The position numbers and the translations under genes are program-made. From contig JAGVMP010000009.1 in the NCBI GenBank assembly GCA_020053735.1, forward strand, positions 62,001 to 126,000: DNA of 64,000 nucleotides, read 5' to 3'. Below the pieces are notes generated by a model, which made no database searches, was not told where the DNA came from, and saw only the letters and a list, made by a program, of their open reading frames with translations. Origin of the DNA: Pseudomonadota bacterium (GTDB lineage Bacteria; Pseudomonadota; Gammaproteobacteria; Burkholderiales; Methylophilaceae). Shown here piece after piece: positions 8,397-17,362 of the stretch. Numbering within the stretch: position 1 is the stretch's first letter; every line of letters starts with the position of its first letter.

Positions 8397-10253
8397 TTAT
8401 GCAAAGCTACGTGGACGACGTGGTGCATTATCGCCATTGCTTTGACCAGCAACAGCGCGTGCAGGACGGTCGCCAGTTGCACGTGGACGTGGGTTGCCAA
8501 ATTTTTCACCAGTTGAAGCACGTGGCGACTCACTACGAGGCGCTGAGCCAGTATATGAGCCTGAAGTTGAAGAGCGTGGCGCAGAAGAGCGGTTAGGCCT
8601 GTCACCGAAACCACCTTCAGGTTTGCGTGCGTAAGGTTTCGCAGCATTGCCCCTGTCGCCAAAACCTTTGCTTAACTCGCGTGCAAATTGCATATCCGTA
8701 TCTTTGGTATAGCTACGGCTGTTGCCATTGACTTCGCCAGAAGCGTCGCGTGGAATAGGTTTGCTTGCTTCGCTATTAAAGCGATCTGCATTACGCGCTG
8801 GACGCTCGTTAGAATAAGGCTTGTCACCAAAACCACGGCCTGCAGGGCGTGCAGCATCGTGCGTGCGTGTTTTGTTGCGGTCGTTAAAACCACCAGCACG
8901 CGCACCATAGGTTTTTTCGCCAGCTGGCTTTTCGCCCATCACGCGGTCACCAAACGTGCCACGGCTATTGTCGCGTGATTGATAACCCGCGCGATCACCT
9001 GGTTTGTGTGCAGAGCGCTCATTACGACCGCTTCCATAACCACCACGGTCGCCATTGCCACCACGTCTTGCACCATCTGGTTTGCCAGAGCCTGTAGTAA
9101 AACTGCGTTTTGGTTCAAAGCCTTCGATCACTGCCGCTTCTAATTTTTGGCCTGTGTATTGCTCTATTTTGCGCAAAAGATGGCGATCCATATTCGATGC
9201 AAACGAAATGGCAGTGCCTTTGTTGTTGGCACGGCCGGTACGGCCAATACGGTGCACATAATCTTCAGCAAATTTTGGTAAGTCGTAATTAATCACATGG
9301 CTAATACCTTGCACGTCAATGCCGCGTGCGGCAACATCTGTGGCAACCAGCACTTTTACATCACCATGACGTAATTTTGTTAGGGTGCGGTTACGCGCAC
9401 CTTGTGTCATGTCACCGTGTAACGCTGCTGTTTTATGACCAGCGGCATATAAATCTTCTGCTAACACATCAGCGTGGCGCTTGGTGCTGGTGAAAATAAT
9501 CGCTTGGTTCATGTCTGGTGCAATTAATAAATGCTCCAGCAGTTTGTTTTTATGCGTCATGTCATCGACAAAGTGTAGGCGTTGCTCAATATTGGCGTGT
9601 TTTTCTTTTTGACCAGCCACTTGTAGGGTGATTGGGTTGTTTAAGAATTGTTTTGCAATATGGCCAATGCCATCTAAAGTGGCTGAGAATAATAATGTTT
9701 GACGCTCTTTTGGTAATGCAGCGCAAATCTTTTCAACATCTGGCATAAAGCCCATGTCTAACATGCGGTCGGCTTCGTCCAACACCAACATTTGCAAACG
9801 GCTTAAATCGATACGGCCGCGTTCCATGTGGTCAATAAATCGACCTGGTGTGGCGACTAAAATATCTAGTGGTTGTGACAATAATTTATTCTGTAACGGG
9901 TAGGGCATACCACCTACGATACTTACCGTGCGTGCGCGAATGTACTTACCGTATTTGCGTGCAGCTTCGTTCACTTGTGCAGCTAATTCACGGGTTGGTG
10001 TAAGCACTAAAATGCGTGGGCCGCGGCTGTTTGATGCATGTGGTGTAGCTAATAAGTTGAGTGCTGGTAAAGTAAATGCAGCTGTTTTGCCTGTGCCAGT
10101 TTGGGCAGAGGCCATAATGTCACGGCCTTTAAGCGCATCAGGAATTGCTTGTGCTTGCACGGCCGTAGGGTTGGTATAACCAGCCTCAAGTACGGCGCGT
10201 AAAATGGTAGGGTGTAAATCTAGTGATTCAAAAGTGGTTGATTCTAAAGACAA
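8397..10253 (-). CDS. DEAD-box RNA helicase with long Gly/Arg/Asn-rich tail (RhlE type)
   Basis: 618 residues. The core (1-370) has PTAVQAQAIP, AQTGTGKT, PTRELA, TPGRFIDH, VLDEADRMLDMGF, SAT and HRIGRTGR. Residues about 385-618 are a low-complexity tail rich in G, R, N, S and D with repeated FGD(R/K) blocks such as GFGDKPYS, GFGDRGNA and GFGDRPNR, which would give non-specific RNA contact or condensate formation. It is the first gene of a two-helicase operon and follows an unusually long leader, an arrangement often seen for cold-induced helicases; cold regulation is an inference. Confidence 0.93.
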   Translation of the reverse strand: MSLESTTFESLDLHPTILRAVLEAGYTNPTAVQAQAIPDALKGRDIMASAQTGTGKTAAFTLPALNLLATPHASNSRGPRILVLTPTRELAAQVNEAARKYGKYIRARTVSIVGGMPYPLQNKLLSQPLDILVATPGRFIDHMERGRIDLSRLQMLVLDEADRMLDMGFMPDVEKICAALPKERQTLLFSATLDGIGHIAKQFLNNPITLQVAGQKEKHANIEQRLHFVDDMTHKNKLLEHLLIAPDMNQAIIFTSTKRHADVLAEDLYAAGHKTAALHGDMTQGARNRTLTKLRHGDVKVLVATDVAARGIDVQGISHVINYDLPKFAEDYVHRIGRTGRANNKGTAISFASNMDRHLLRKIEQYTGQKLEAAVIEGFEPKRSFTTGSGKPDGARRGGNGDRGGYGSGRNERSAHKPGDRAGYQSRDNSRGTFGDRVMGEKPAGEKTYGARAGGFNDRNKTRTHDAARPAGRGFGDKPYSNERPARNADRFNSEASKPIPRDASGEVNGNSRSYTKDTDMQFARELSKGFGDRGNAAKPYARKPEGGFGDRPNRSSAPRSSTSGSYTGSAPRSESPRASTGEKFGNPRPRATGDRPARAVAGQSNGDNAPRRPRSFA

Positions 10254-10640
10254 AGTATGTCCCTTTCTCAGTTATCACAACTAAGTGATAACAAACATAA
10301 ATAAAACAAAAAAGGGCGCGAGCAATCACATCTAAGGTTGAGCCTATTTAAAAAATAGAAAAATCAACACAAAACGCGTAAAGCACATTATTAATAAAAC
10401 AAAATTTAAAATGCTTTTTTTACCAGCGCACGGGCATAGCCGCTAACCAGTAAAAGATAGACATAAGGTCTATTTGATAGCCGCTTCAACATTTCACGAG
10501 CAGCAATTGGGTCAGGGCGATGAATCTAAAACTAAAAACCTAAAACTAAAAATTAGCCAAGCAAAAGTTTTAACTTGCGCGCAGTATAACCATTTAAGCG
10601 CAAATGTCAAATTAATTGGCTTATTACAAATTTAAACAAG
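10254..10640 (-). other. long non-coding leader of the helicase operon
   Basis: About 390 nt without a gene between the divergent helicase operon and typA. It holds a perfect hairpin (ATAGAC, loop of five, GTCTAT, 10457-10473) flanked by two direct copies of ATAGCCGCT (10436-10444 and 10477-10485), and an A-rich tandem stretch near 10525-10555 (CTAAAACTAAAAACCTAAAA). These fit a structured 5' UTR on the helicase mRNA, although no promoter was placed with confidence. Confidence 0.4.
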
Positions 10641-10651
10641 CCATAATGTGT

Positions 10652-10657
10652 TAAAAT
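10652..10657 (+). promoter_or_regulatory. -10-like element of typA
   Basis: TAAAAT followed by CGC, 30 nt before the chosen typA start. No good -35 is seen. A GTG at 10648 overlaps this element, which argues against using it as the start codon. Confidence 0.45.
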
Positions 10658-10686
10658 CGCGCCCTTTCAAACATCTGGCAGCAAAT

Positions 10687-12507
10687 ATGTCTACAGCAAA
10701 CCTACGTAATCTGCGCAACGTCGCAATTATCGCCCACGTTGACCATGGTAAAACCACCATGGTAGATAAACTTTTACAGCAATCTGGCACCTTTGCCTCT
10801 CACCAAGCGGTGACTGAGCGTGTGATGGACAGTAATGATCTGGAAAAAGAACGCGGCATTACCATTTTAGCCAAAAACACTGCGGTAGATTTTGAGGGTA
10901 CACACATCAATATTGTGGATACGCCAGGCCACGCCGATTTTGGTGGTGAGGTAGAGCGCGTATTAGGCATGGTGGATGGCGTGCTGCTATTGGTAGACGC
11001 AGTAGAAGGTCCGATGCCGCAAACACGTTTTGTGACTAAAAAAGCATTGGCGTTAGGTTTAAAACCGATTGTGGTGATTAATAAAGTAGACCGTCCTGGT
11101 GCGCGTACCGATTGGGTAATTAACCACACTTTTGATTTGTTTGCTAACTTAGGTGCAACCGATGAACAGCTCGACTTTCCAGTGGTATATGCATCAGCAT
11201 TAAACGGCTTTGCTACCTTGGATATGAAAACGCCATCTGAGACCATGCGCCCATTGTTTGAAACCATCATCAAACACGTTGCGCCGCCAGAAGGTGACAG
11301 CAATGCACCTTTGCAAATGCAAATTTCAGCGCTGGATTACTCTACCTATACGGGCAGGTTGGGTGTTGGCCGCGTGCGTAATGGCAAAATAAAAACTGGC
11401 CAAGCAGTTACCGTGATGAATGAAGATAAACAAATTGCGATGGGTAAAATCAACCAAGTGCTGGGCTTTCAAGGCCTCGAGCGCGTGCCAGTGGAAGAGG
11501 CTGAAGCTGGTGACATTGTGATTATCTCTGGTTTAGATGATATTGGCATTGGCTTTACTATTTGTGACCGTGAAAACCCAAAAGGTTTGCCGCATTTAGG
11601 CGTAGATGAGCCTACTTTAACCATGGACTTTATGGTGAATACCTCACCATTGGCCGGCACAGAAGGCAAATTTGTTACCAGCCGCCAAATTCGTGATCGC
11701 TTGACTAAAGAGTTGCTAGTGAACGTGGCGCTTAAAGTAGAAGAAACCGATGATACCGATATATTCCGTGTGTCTGGTCGTGGTGAGTTGCATTTAACGA
11801 TTTTGCTAGAGAACATGCGCCGCGAGGGCTTTGAGATGGCAGTAGGTAAGCCACGTGTGGTATTCCGTGAAATTAATGGCGAAAAATGTGAGCCATACGA
11901 AATTTTAACAGTCGATTTAGAAGATGATAACCAAGGCGTGGTGATGGAAGAACTTGGCCGCCGCCGTGGTGAAATGCAAAACATGGAATCGGATGGCAAT
12001 GGCCGTACCCGTTTAGAGTACAAAATCCCAGCACGTGGTTTAATTGGGTTTCAAGGCGAATTTTTAACCATGACGCGTGGTACTGGCTTGATGGCACATA
12101 TTTTTGATGAATATGCACCAGTTAAACCCGATATGCCCGGTCGCCGTAACGGCGTGCTGATTTCAGCTGAACATGGCGAAGCCGTGGCATATGCGCTGTG
12201 GAAATTGCAAGATCGCGGCAAAATGTTTGCGGTGCCGGGTGATAAATTGTACGAAGGTATGGTCATCGGCATTCATAGCCGTGACAACGATTTAATTGTG
12301 AACCCGATTAAAGGCAAGCAGCTTACCAATGTGCGCTCATCTGGTACTGATGAAGCGGTACGCTTGATTACACCAATTGCACTCACGTTAGAGTCTGCAG
12401 TAGAGTTTATTGACGACGACGAGTTAGTCGAGATCACGCCAAAAACCATCCGTATCCGCAAACGTTATTTGTTGGAACATGAACGTAAACGTTCACTGAA
12501 AGAGTAA
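10687..12507 (+). CDS. typA: translational GTPase TypA/BipA
   Basis: A ribosome-binding GTPase of the EF-G family, involved in 50S assembly and stress or cold adaptation. Starting at ATG 10687 gives 606 residues, close to the family length. Motifs are AHVDHGKTT (G1), RGITI, DTPGHADFGG (G3), NKVD (G4) and the BipA C-terminal block with RGLIGFQGEF. The open frame extends 13 codons upstream to a GTG, but that GTG overlaps a probable -10 box and the family begins near MSTANLRNLRNVAIIAH. It ends at a strong terminator. Confidence 0.96.
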   Translation: MSTANLRNLRNVAIIAHVDHGKTTMVDKLLQQSGTFASHQAVTERVMDSNDLEKERGITILAKNTAVDFEGTHINIVDTPGHADFGGEVERVLGMVDGVLLLVDAVEGPMPQTRFVTKKALALGLKPIVVINKVDRPGARTDWVINHTFDLFANLGATDEQLDFPVVYASALNGFATLDMKTPSETMRPLFETIIKHVAPPEGDSNAPLQMQISALDYSTYTGRLGVGRVRNGKIKTGQAVTVMNEDKQIAMGKINQVLGFQGLERVPVEEAEAGDIVIISGLDDIGIGFTICDRENPKGLPHLGVDEPTLTMDFMVNTSPLAGTEGKFVTSRQIRDRLTKELLVNVALKVEETDDTDIFRVSGRGELHLTILLENMRREGFEMAVGKPRVVFREINGEKCEPYEILTVDLEDDNQGVVMEELGRRRGEMQNMESDGNGRTRLEYKIPARGLIGFQGEFLTMTRGTGLMAHIFDEYAPVKPDMPGRRNGVLISAEHGEAVAYALWKLQDRGKMFAVPGDKLYEGMVIGIHSRDNDLIVNPIKGKQLTNVRSSGTDEAVRLITPIALTLESAVEFIDDDELVEITPKTIRIRKRYLLEHERKRSLKE

Positions 12508-12510
12508 TTA

Positions 12511-12536
12511 AAAAGCCAGCGAAAGCTGGCTTTTTT
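12511..12536 (+). terminator. rho-independent terminator of typA
   Basis: AAAAGCCAGC, loop GAAA, GCTGGCTTTTTT, directly after the typA stop. Confidence 0.93.
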
Positions 12537-12691
12537 GTTGGTGTTTTGTGTGTGTTCACTACTTGTGAAAATATAACGAAGTCCATAATGCCAAAAATGG
12601 AGTATCTTATTTCTATAATCAATTTTGCGTTTGGCGTTGAAAATATTAATGACGCTAATCCGATAAACACCTTGACTGCTTTAGTCAAATA

Positions 12692-12720
12692 TTGACATTC
12701 AAGCATCTATCACTTTGATA
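12692..12720 (+). promoter_or_regulatory. candidate promoter for the GGCT-like gene
   Basis: TTGACA at 12692-12697, 17 nt, TTGATA at 12715-12720. Just upstream is a 6-bp palindrome TTGACT/AGTCAA (12672-12688) that could be an operator. The rest of the 12537-12852 interval shows no gene. Confidence 0.4.
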
Positions 12721-12852
12721 AAATTATAATTTTAGTTTTCTGGTATTATCCATCTAACAATAGTTATTAAATCCCCCGCTTTACATGAACGAGGATAGAT
12801 TGTTAATGGGGTCTTTATGTTTACTTTGTATCCTACAAGGTGAGGGCTTTCG

Positions 12853-13407
12853 ATGATTGCATGCTTGGGTTGGGGGTCGTTGGTTTGGGATGCACGTGAA
12901 CTTCCAATTCATCGGCAATGGTTCGCTGATGGCCCACTCATAAAAGTAGAATTTCTTCGTCAGTCAAAAGATAATCGTATTACTCTCGTGATGCATAGCT
13001 CAGCCGAGCCCGTTCGCAGTCTTTGGGCACTCATGAGCGTTAATAGTCTTGAAGAGGCAAAAAAAGCACTTGCGGCTCGCGAAGGAATTCCTGAACAAAA
13101 CATCACCAAGGACATAGGAAGCTGGTCACGAGGCGATGAGGATCCATCATGTATCATTGACATAGCATTATGGGCTAGTTCAAGAAGTATAAAACACATT
13201 ATATGGACTGCGTTGCTACCAAAGTTCGATGGCAAAAATGGTTATTCCCCTACTCTTGATGAAGTAGTCACACATTTATCTGATCTTACTGGCCCCGCAA
13301 GAGATAACGCTGAGAAGTACATACGAATGGCACCCGCACAAATTGACACAACTTACCGCAGATATATCGAAGCGCGACTCGGCTGGGTTAAGGTTATACA
13401 TCGATAA
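12853..13407 (+). CDS. hypothetical protein, possibly gamma-glutamylcyclotransferase-like
   Basis: 184 residues with no signal peptide. The N-terminus IACLGWGSLVWD resembles the substrate loop of gamma-glutamylcyclotransferase-like folds (GYGSL-type), and a charged C-terminal half follows (TYRRYIEARLGWVKVI). Apart from this loop there is no firm family match, so the assignment is tentative. It sits in an accessory patch between typA and ybiT with its own candidate promoter; AGGTGAGG lies about 8 nt before the ATG. What substrate it would act on is unknown. Confidence 0.65.
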   Translation: MIACLGWGSLVWDARELPIHRQWFADGPLIKVEFLRQSKDNRITLVMHSSAEPVRSLWALMSVNSLEEAKKALAAREGIPEQNITKDIGSWSRGDEDPSCIIDIALWASSRSIKHIIWTALLPKFDGKNGYSPTLDEVVTHLSDLTGPARDNAEKYIRMAPAQIDTTYRRYIEARLGWVKVIHR

Positions 13408-13529
13408 AATGGGGCATAGTGACGCTATTAGCACGGGTAAAATAAGGAATAAATGGACTGAGTTGGCCCAATAATTCTTAATATAGATCATGGATTTTCT
13501 TTTTCATTCGTTATAATTTGGAGCCCGAG

Positions 13530-14279
13530 GTGAAAACTAAACATTGGCTATCACTAGTATTGATTTTTACAAGCGTCACAGTAATAACTCCTTCACATGC
13601 AAGTGAACATGACCGTTTTTGCAAGGTGGCAAGCTACACTTTCATGGCTTTGCTAGATGACATATCCACAGCCAATCCAAGATACGAATTAGGCAAAGTA
13701 ATATGTGAAGCTGGCGGAGGATCAGGTTGCTCTTTAGTAAGAAACGTAGGTCAAGGAATATGCGAGGCCGGGAAAGGCTCATCTTGCTCACTTGTCAACA
13801 ATACTGGACAGGGTATCTGCGAAGCAGGTAAAGGTTCATCTTGTTCACTTGTCAACAATACTGGACAGGGTATCTGCGAAGCAGGTAAAGGTTCATCTTG
13901 CTCACTTGTCAATAATATTGGGCAGGGTATCTGTGAAGCAGGTAAAGGTTCATCTTGCTCACTTGTCAATAATATTGGGCAGGGTATCTGTGAAGCAGGT
14001 AAAGGTTCATCTTGCTCACTTGTAAATAATCTCGGCCAAGGCATTTGTGAAGGAGTGGGCGAATCATCTTGCTCACTTGTTAACAGTCTCAGCCAGGGTA
14101 TCTGTCAAGCATCCGGTAGGTATTCATGCTCTGAAGTAAAACTCGAAGAGGCCTTGTGCAAAGCAACTGGCACTTCGGATTGTAGCAATATCTCTTTTAC
14201 TCAGTTACTTGCTTTTTCCATCAAAACTTGTGGTGTACAAATATTCTATAGATATGATTCTAGTCGTTTATTGCAGTGA
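13530..14279 (+). CDS. secreted repeat protein with nine 19-residue two-cysteine units
   Basis: GTG at 13530 is preferred because GGAG lies 6 nt upstream and the encoded N-terminus is a clean signal peptide (KHWLSLVLIFTSVTVI, cut after SHA near residue 24). Mature residues about 56-220 are tandem units of the form GICEAGKGSSCSLVNN-x-GQ, each with two cysteines eight residues apart. Units 2-6 are nearly identical; units 1, 7, 8 and 9 are diverged. A short C-terminal region with one more Cys follows. The even spacing suggests a disulfide- or metal-linked solenoid in the periplasm or outside the cell. No function is recognised. Confidence 0.85.
   Translation: MKTKHWLSLVLIFTSVTVITPSHASEHDRFCKVASYTFMALLDDISTANPRYELGKVICEAGGGSGCSLVRNVGQGICEAGKGSSCSLVNNTGQGICEAGKGSSCSLVNNTGQGICEAGKGSSCSLVNNIGQGICEAGKGSSCSLVNNIGQGICEAGKGSSCSLVNNLGQGICEGVGESSCSLVNSLSQGICQASGRYSCSEVKLEEALCKATGTSDCSNISFTQLLAFSIKTCGVQIFYRYDSSRLLQ
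13698..14096 (+). repeat. 57-bp coding tandem repeat, seven units
   Basis: Units start at 13698, 13755, 13812, 13869, 13926, 13983 and 14040, each 57 bp. Units 3-6 differ at only a few bases, and units 4 and 5 at one (TGC/TGT), which points to recent expansion or gene conversion and a variable copy number. Confidence 0.95.
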
Positions 14280-14281
14280 CT

Positions 14282-14383
14282 ATGATTATCGATTTTGATC
14301 TCAAAAGAGGAACCGCTGCTTTCTGGGAGCATGATTACACCACAGCATTAAGCTGTCTTGACCCTGTAAGTCAATATCTATAA
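14282..14383 (+). pseudogene. 33-residue Sel1-repeat-like stub
   Basis: ATG at 14282 opens 33 codons to TAA. The peptide contains GTAAFWEHDYTTALSCLDPV, which resembles the opening of Sel1-like repeat proteins (A-x-G-DY-x-TAL-x-x-x-x-PLA). It stops where a canonical unit would continue, and a dispersed 35-nt repeat covers its 3' end. Most likely a remnant of a longer Sel1 gene, though a short free peptide cannot be excluded. Confidence 0.4.
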
Positions 14384-14395
14384 GGGCTGCAGAGC
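14361..14395 (+). repeat. dispersed 35-nt repeat, copy 1
   Basis: Ends CTGTAAG... and GGGCTGCAGAGC match the copies at 23302, 38441, 42280 and 51809; the centre (CAATATCTATAA) is shifted by one base. See the finding on this family. Confidence 0.6.
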
Positions 14396-14434
14396 ATCAA
14401 TTTCTTCTAGTGTGATTTTAACTTTTAAATAGCT

Positions 14435-16030
14435 TTATTCAACACCTTGACTGGCTAAATAATCCTCATAGTTCCCTGTGTAGTCGACAATGCCATCGGC
14501 TTTGATTTCCAATATTCTTGTCGCGATTGAGCTGACAAATTCACGGTCATGGCTCACAAAGAAAAGCGTGCCTTTATATTTGTCTAGCGCCGTGTTTAAG
14601 GCCTCAATCGATTCCATGTCCATGTGGTTGGTCGGTTCATCCATCAGCAACACATTGGTTTTGGCCAGCATCAGTTTGCCGTAAAGCATGCGGCCTTTTT
14701 CGCCGCCAGATAGCACTTTAACGGATTTTTTGGTATCTTCACCGCCGAATAATAAGCGCCCCAGCATGCTGCGTACCACTTGGTCGTCATCATTGGCTTG
14801 GCGTTGTAGTGTCATCCACTCAAACAGGTCTTCGCCCTGCTCAAATTCGTATTCATGGTCTTGCGCAAAGTAGCCAATGGTGGCCTTTTCAGCCCATTTT
14901 ACTTCGCCATGCTTTGGTTTTAAATCGCGTGCCAGACAGCGTAAAAACGTGGTTTTACCGATACCGTTTTCGCCAATAATGGCCACTTTTTCACCGGCTT
15001 CAAACATCATCTCTACATTGTTAAACAATATTTTATCGAAGCCATGGCTGAGCTTTTTAAGTTCTACTGCATTGCGATGCAGCTTTTCGCGTTCGTCGTA
15101 TTCAAAGCGAATAAACGGATATTGGCGGCTGGATGGCTTAAATACTTCGATTTTGATTTTATCGATTTGCTTAGCGCGGCTGGTCGCTTGCTTGGCTTTA
15201 GAGGCGTTGGCAGAAAAGCGGCGGACGAAGTCTTGCAAATCAGCGACTTGTTGTTTGGCTTTGGCATTATCTTTGGCTTGCTGATTTCTTGCTGCAATGC
15301 TGGCTTCCATGTAATCATCGTAATTGCCCGTATACACCGTCAGTTTGCCGTAATCCATATCGCAAGTATGCGTGCACACTTGGTTTAAAAAGTGGCGATC
15401 ATGCGAGATGATAATCATGGTGCAATCGCGGTTATTCAACACATCTTCCAGCCAGCGAATGGTATTGATGTCCAAGTTGTTGGTGGGTTCATCCAACAAC
15501 AACACGTCCGGATTGGCAAATAGCGCTTGCACTAGCAAAACGCGCAGTTTCCAGCCTGGTGCAACAGCGCTCATCGGGCCATTATGCTGTTCAATCGGGA
15601 TACCCACGCCTAATAACAGTTCTCCAGCACGCGCTTCGGCAGTGTAGCCATCAAACTCGGCAAACACATTTTCCAGTTCAGCTGCATGCATGTAATCTTC
15701 TTCTGTAGCTTCTAAATTGGCGTAGATGGCATTTTTTTCAACGTTTGCTTTCCACATTTCTTCATGGCCCATCATCACCACATCCAACACACGCTGGTCT
15801 TCATAGGCAAATTGATCCTGACGCAAAAACGCCATGCGTTCGTGATTATCAAACGAAATATTGCCAGCACTGGGTTCTAATTGCCCAGCCAAAATTTTCA
15901 TGTAGGTCGATTTTCCGCAGCCATTGGCGCCGATTAAGCCGTAGCGATTGCCTTCGCCAAATTTAACCGAGATATTTTCAAACAACGGCTTTGCGCCAAA
16001 TTGCATGGTGATATTGTTGCTGATTAACAT
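14435..16030 (-). CDS. ybiT: ABC-F family ATPase YbiT
   Basis: 531 residues, two ATP-binding domains on one chain without membrane segments, as in ABC-F ribosome factors. The first domain has GANGCGKST and a non-canonical signature ([10 protein letters not shown]) followed by DEPTNNLD. The linker (about 240-300) is helical and charged. The second has [18 protein letters not shown] and DEPTNHMD. Length, the [14 protein letters not shown] block and the ending [12 protein letters not shown] match E. coli YbiT closely. ABC-F proteins act in the ribosomal E site; the specific trigger for YbiT is not settled. Confidence 0.93.
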   Translation of the reverse strand: MLISNNITMQFGAKPLFENISVKFGEGNRYGLIGANGCGKSTYMKILAGQLEPSAGNISFDNHERMAFLRQDQFAYEDQRVLDVVMMGHEEMWKANVEKNAIYANLEATEEDYMHAAELENVFAEFDGYTAEARAGELLLGVGIPIEQHNGPMSAVAPGWKLRVLLVQALFANPDVLLLDEPTNNLDINTIRWLEDVLNNRDCTMIIISHDRHFLNQVCTHTCDMDYGKLTVYTGNYDDYMEASIAARNQQAKDNAKAKQQVADLQDFVRRFSANASKAKQATSRAKQIDKIKIEVFKPSSRQYPFIRFEYDEREKLHRNAVELKKLSHGFDKILFNNVEMMFEAGEKVAIIGENGIGKTTFLRCLARDLKPKHGEVKWAEKATIGYFAQDHEYEFEQGEDLFEWMTLQRQANDDDQVVRSMLGRLLFGGEDTKKSVKVLSGGEKGRMLYGKLMLAKTNVLLMDEPTNHMDMESIEALNTALDKYKGTLFFVSHDREFVSSIATRILEIKADGIVDYTGNYEDYLASQGVE

Positions 16031-16079
16031 ACTGCTTCTTTCTTTTTAGACTTTCTAAAAACTAAAATTACAAAATTGA

Positions 16080-16718
16080 TTATGCGAATTTATTGTAAAT
16101 GACCACTTCGTCCATCGGCAGCTGTCCAGCACGCGCTTGGGCTTCTTTTATGGCTTTGCCCACAACCACAAACATCGCAGGCGTATGGTCGGCTGGCAGG
16201 TTGAGCAATTTAGCCACCGCATCAAAATCAAAGCCATCCATTGGGCATGTGTCGTAGCCCATTTCTTTGGCGGCGAGCATGATGGTTTGGGCAGCAATGC
16301 CGCAACTGCGCATGGCTTCATCACGCTGGGCACGTTCATTGTTTTCGTAATAATGACCAATGGCTGGCACTAAATAATCTTGCACAAGTTTTGGCGCATT
16401 GGCCCAATAGCGTTGTGGTTGCTTTGCCCATGCTTGTAAATCAGCGGTTAGCACAATAAGTAGCGAGGCTTCTTCTACTTGGGCTTGGTTCCAACTGACT
16501 GTGCGAATTTGTTGACGCAGTACAGGGTCTGTTACCAGCACAAAGCGCCAGTGTTGCACATTAAATGCGGTGGGCGATAGCATCGCCAGCGACATCAATT
16601 TGGCAATTTCCTGCTCGCTAAGTTTGTGCATGGTGTCGAAATGTTTAACAGAACGGCGACTTACAATAGCTTGGGTAACGCTCATGGACTGAGTTTCACT
16701 AATGTGGGCTTCTTTCAT
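16080..16718 (-). CDS. nitroreductase family protein (FMN-dependent)
   Basis: 212 residues with the nitroreductase fold: the FMN-binding RRSVKHFD near 22-29, SPTAFNVQHWRFVLV near 48-62, and GYDTCPMDGFD near 153-163. Such enzymes reduce nitro compounds or quinones with NAD(P)H; the natural substrate here is unknown. It stands 49 nt upstream of ybiT on the same strand. Confidence 0.9.
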   Translation of the reverse strand: MKEAHISETQSMSVTQAIVSRRSVKHFDTMHKLSEQEIAKLMSLAMLSPTAFNVQHWRFVLVTDPVLRQQIRTVSWNQAQVEEASLLIVLTADLQAWAKQPQRYWANAPKLVQDYLVPAIGHYYENNERAQRDEAMRSCGIAAQTIMLAAKEMGYDTCPMDGFDFDAVAKLLNLPADHTPAMFVVVGKAIKEAQARAGQLPMDEVVIYNKFA

Positions 16719-16748
16719 GCGTATTTTCTTTTCGGTTAAGTGACTATT

Positions 16749-17273
16749 TTATATATATTTAATATCAATAATTTCTAACAGGGTATTGCCTACAGGCCGT
16801 GCCCACACCACGCTATCGCCCACTTTTTGCCCAATCAGCGCGCTGGCTAAAGGTGATGTCCAGCTGACTTTATTTAACTTTATATCTGCTTCATCTTCGC
16901 CCACAATTTGGTAGGTGTGGGCATCACCATTCTCGTCTTCAACGATGACCGTTGCACCAAATACAACGTTCTCAGGCCCTGACCCAGAGGTCGCATCTGG
17001 CTTGGTCACTGTGCATTTTACTATCTGCGCACTGTCTAAACGCGCTGCCACATAACGCAAATCGCGATTCGCAATGCCCAATTGCTGCTGTGCTTGCGGA
17101 TCCTCTTTTTTTGCTTTTAGCTTGAGTATCATCTGCTCCAAGCTAGTTGCTTGCGCTTGCAATTGCGCGTAGCCAGTGGCAGTCACGTAATTGGGGTGCG
17201 CACTAATCGGACGCTCGGGTACGTCAGTACCAGCGTGCTCTAGGTCATCCTCTTTTACAAATCCACGGCTCAT
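16749..17273 (-). CDS. Gre-family transcription factor lacking the usual acidic coil tip
   Basis: Starting at the Met of MSRGFVKEDDLEH gives 174 residues; the frame is open 19 codons further upstream without a family-like sequence. An N-terminal coiled-coil region (about 35-100) is followed by a FKBP-like C-terminal domain (VVFGATVIVEDENGDAHTYQIVGEDEAD, then SPLASALIGQKVGDSVVW) typical of GreA/GreB. The conserved coil-tip motif GD(L/R)SENAEY, which holds the acidic residues for RNA cleavage, is not seen; the tip reads KKEDPQAQQQLGIANRD. It therefore may bind the polymerase secondary channel without normal cleavage activity. Confidence 0.8.
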   Translation of the reverse strand: MSRGFVKEDDLEHAGTDVPERPISAHPNYVTATGYAQLQAQATSLEQMILKLKAKKEDPQAQQQLGIANRDLRYVAARLDSAQIVKCTVTKPDATSGSGPENVVFGATVIVEDENGDAHTYQIVGEDEADIKLNKVSWTSPLASALIGQKVGDSVVWARPVGNTLLEIIDIKYI

Positions 17274-17362
17274 TAGTTGATATATAAGGTTGATATTTAA
17301 AATAACTAGAGCCGAGCAAGCTCGGCTCATAAACTTAATGGTGGGTTAAGTGGGGGTTACTA

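Noticed and set aside
8387-8908. Several frames inside the helicase tail region
   Set aside because: Low-complexity Gly/Arg-rich coding DNA produces long shadow frames on both strands; codon pattern supports only the helicase frame.
12434-12706. 90-codon minus-strand frame over the typA terminator
   Set aside because: It crosses the terminator and the end of typA, and the peptide has no plausible fold or ribosome site.
13698-14096. CRISPR-like array
   Set aside because: The 57-bp units are contiguous, in frame and coding; there are no unique spacers.
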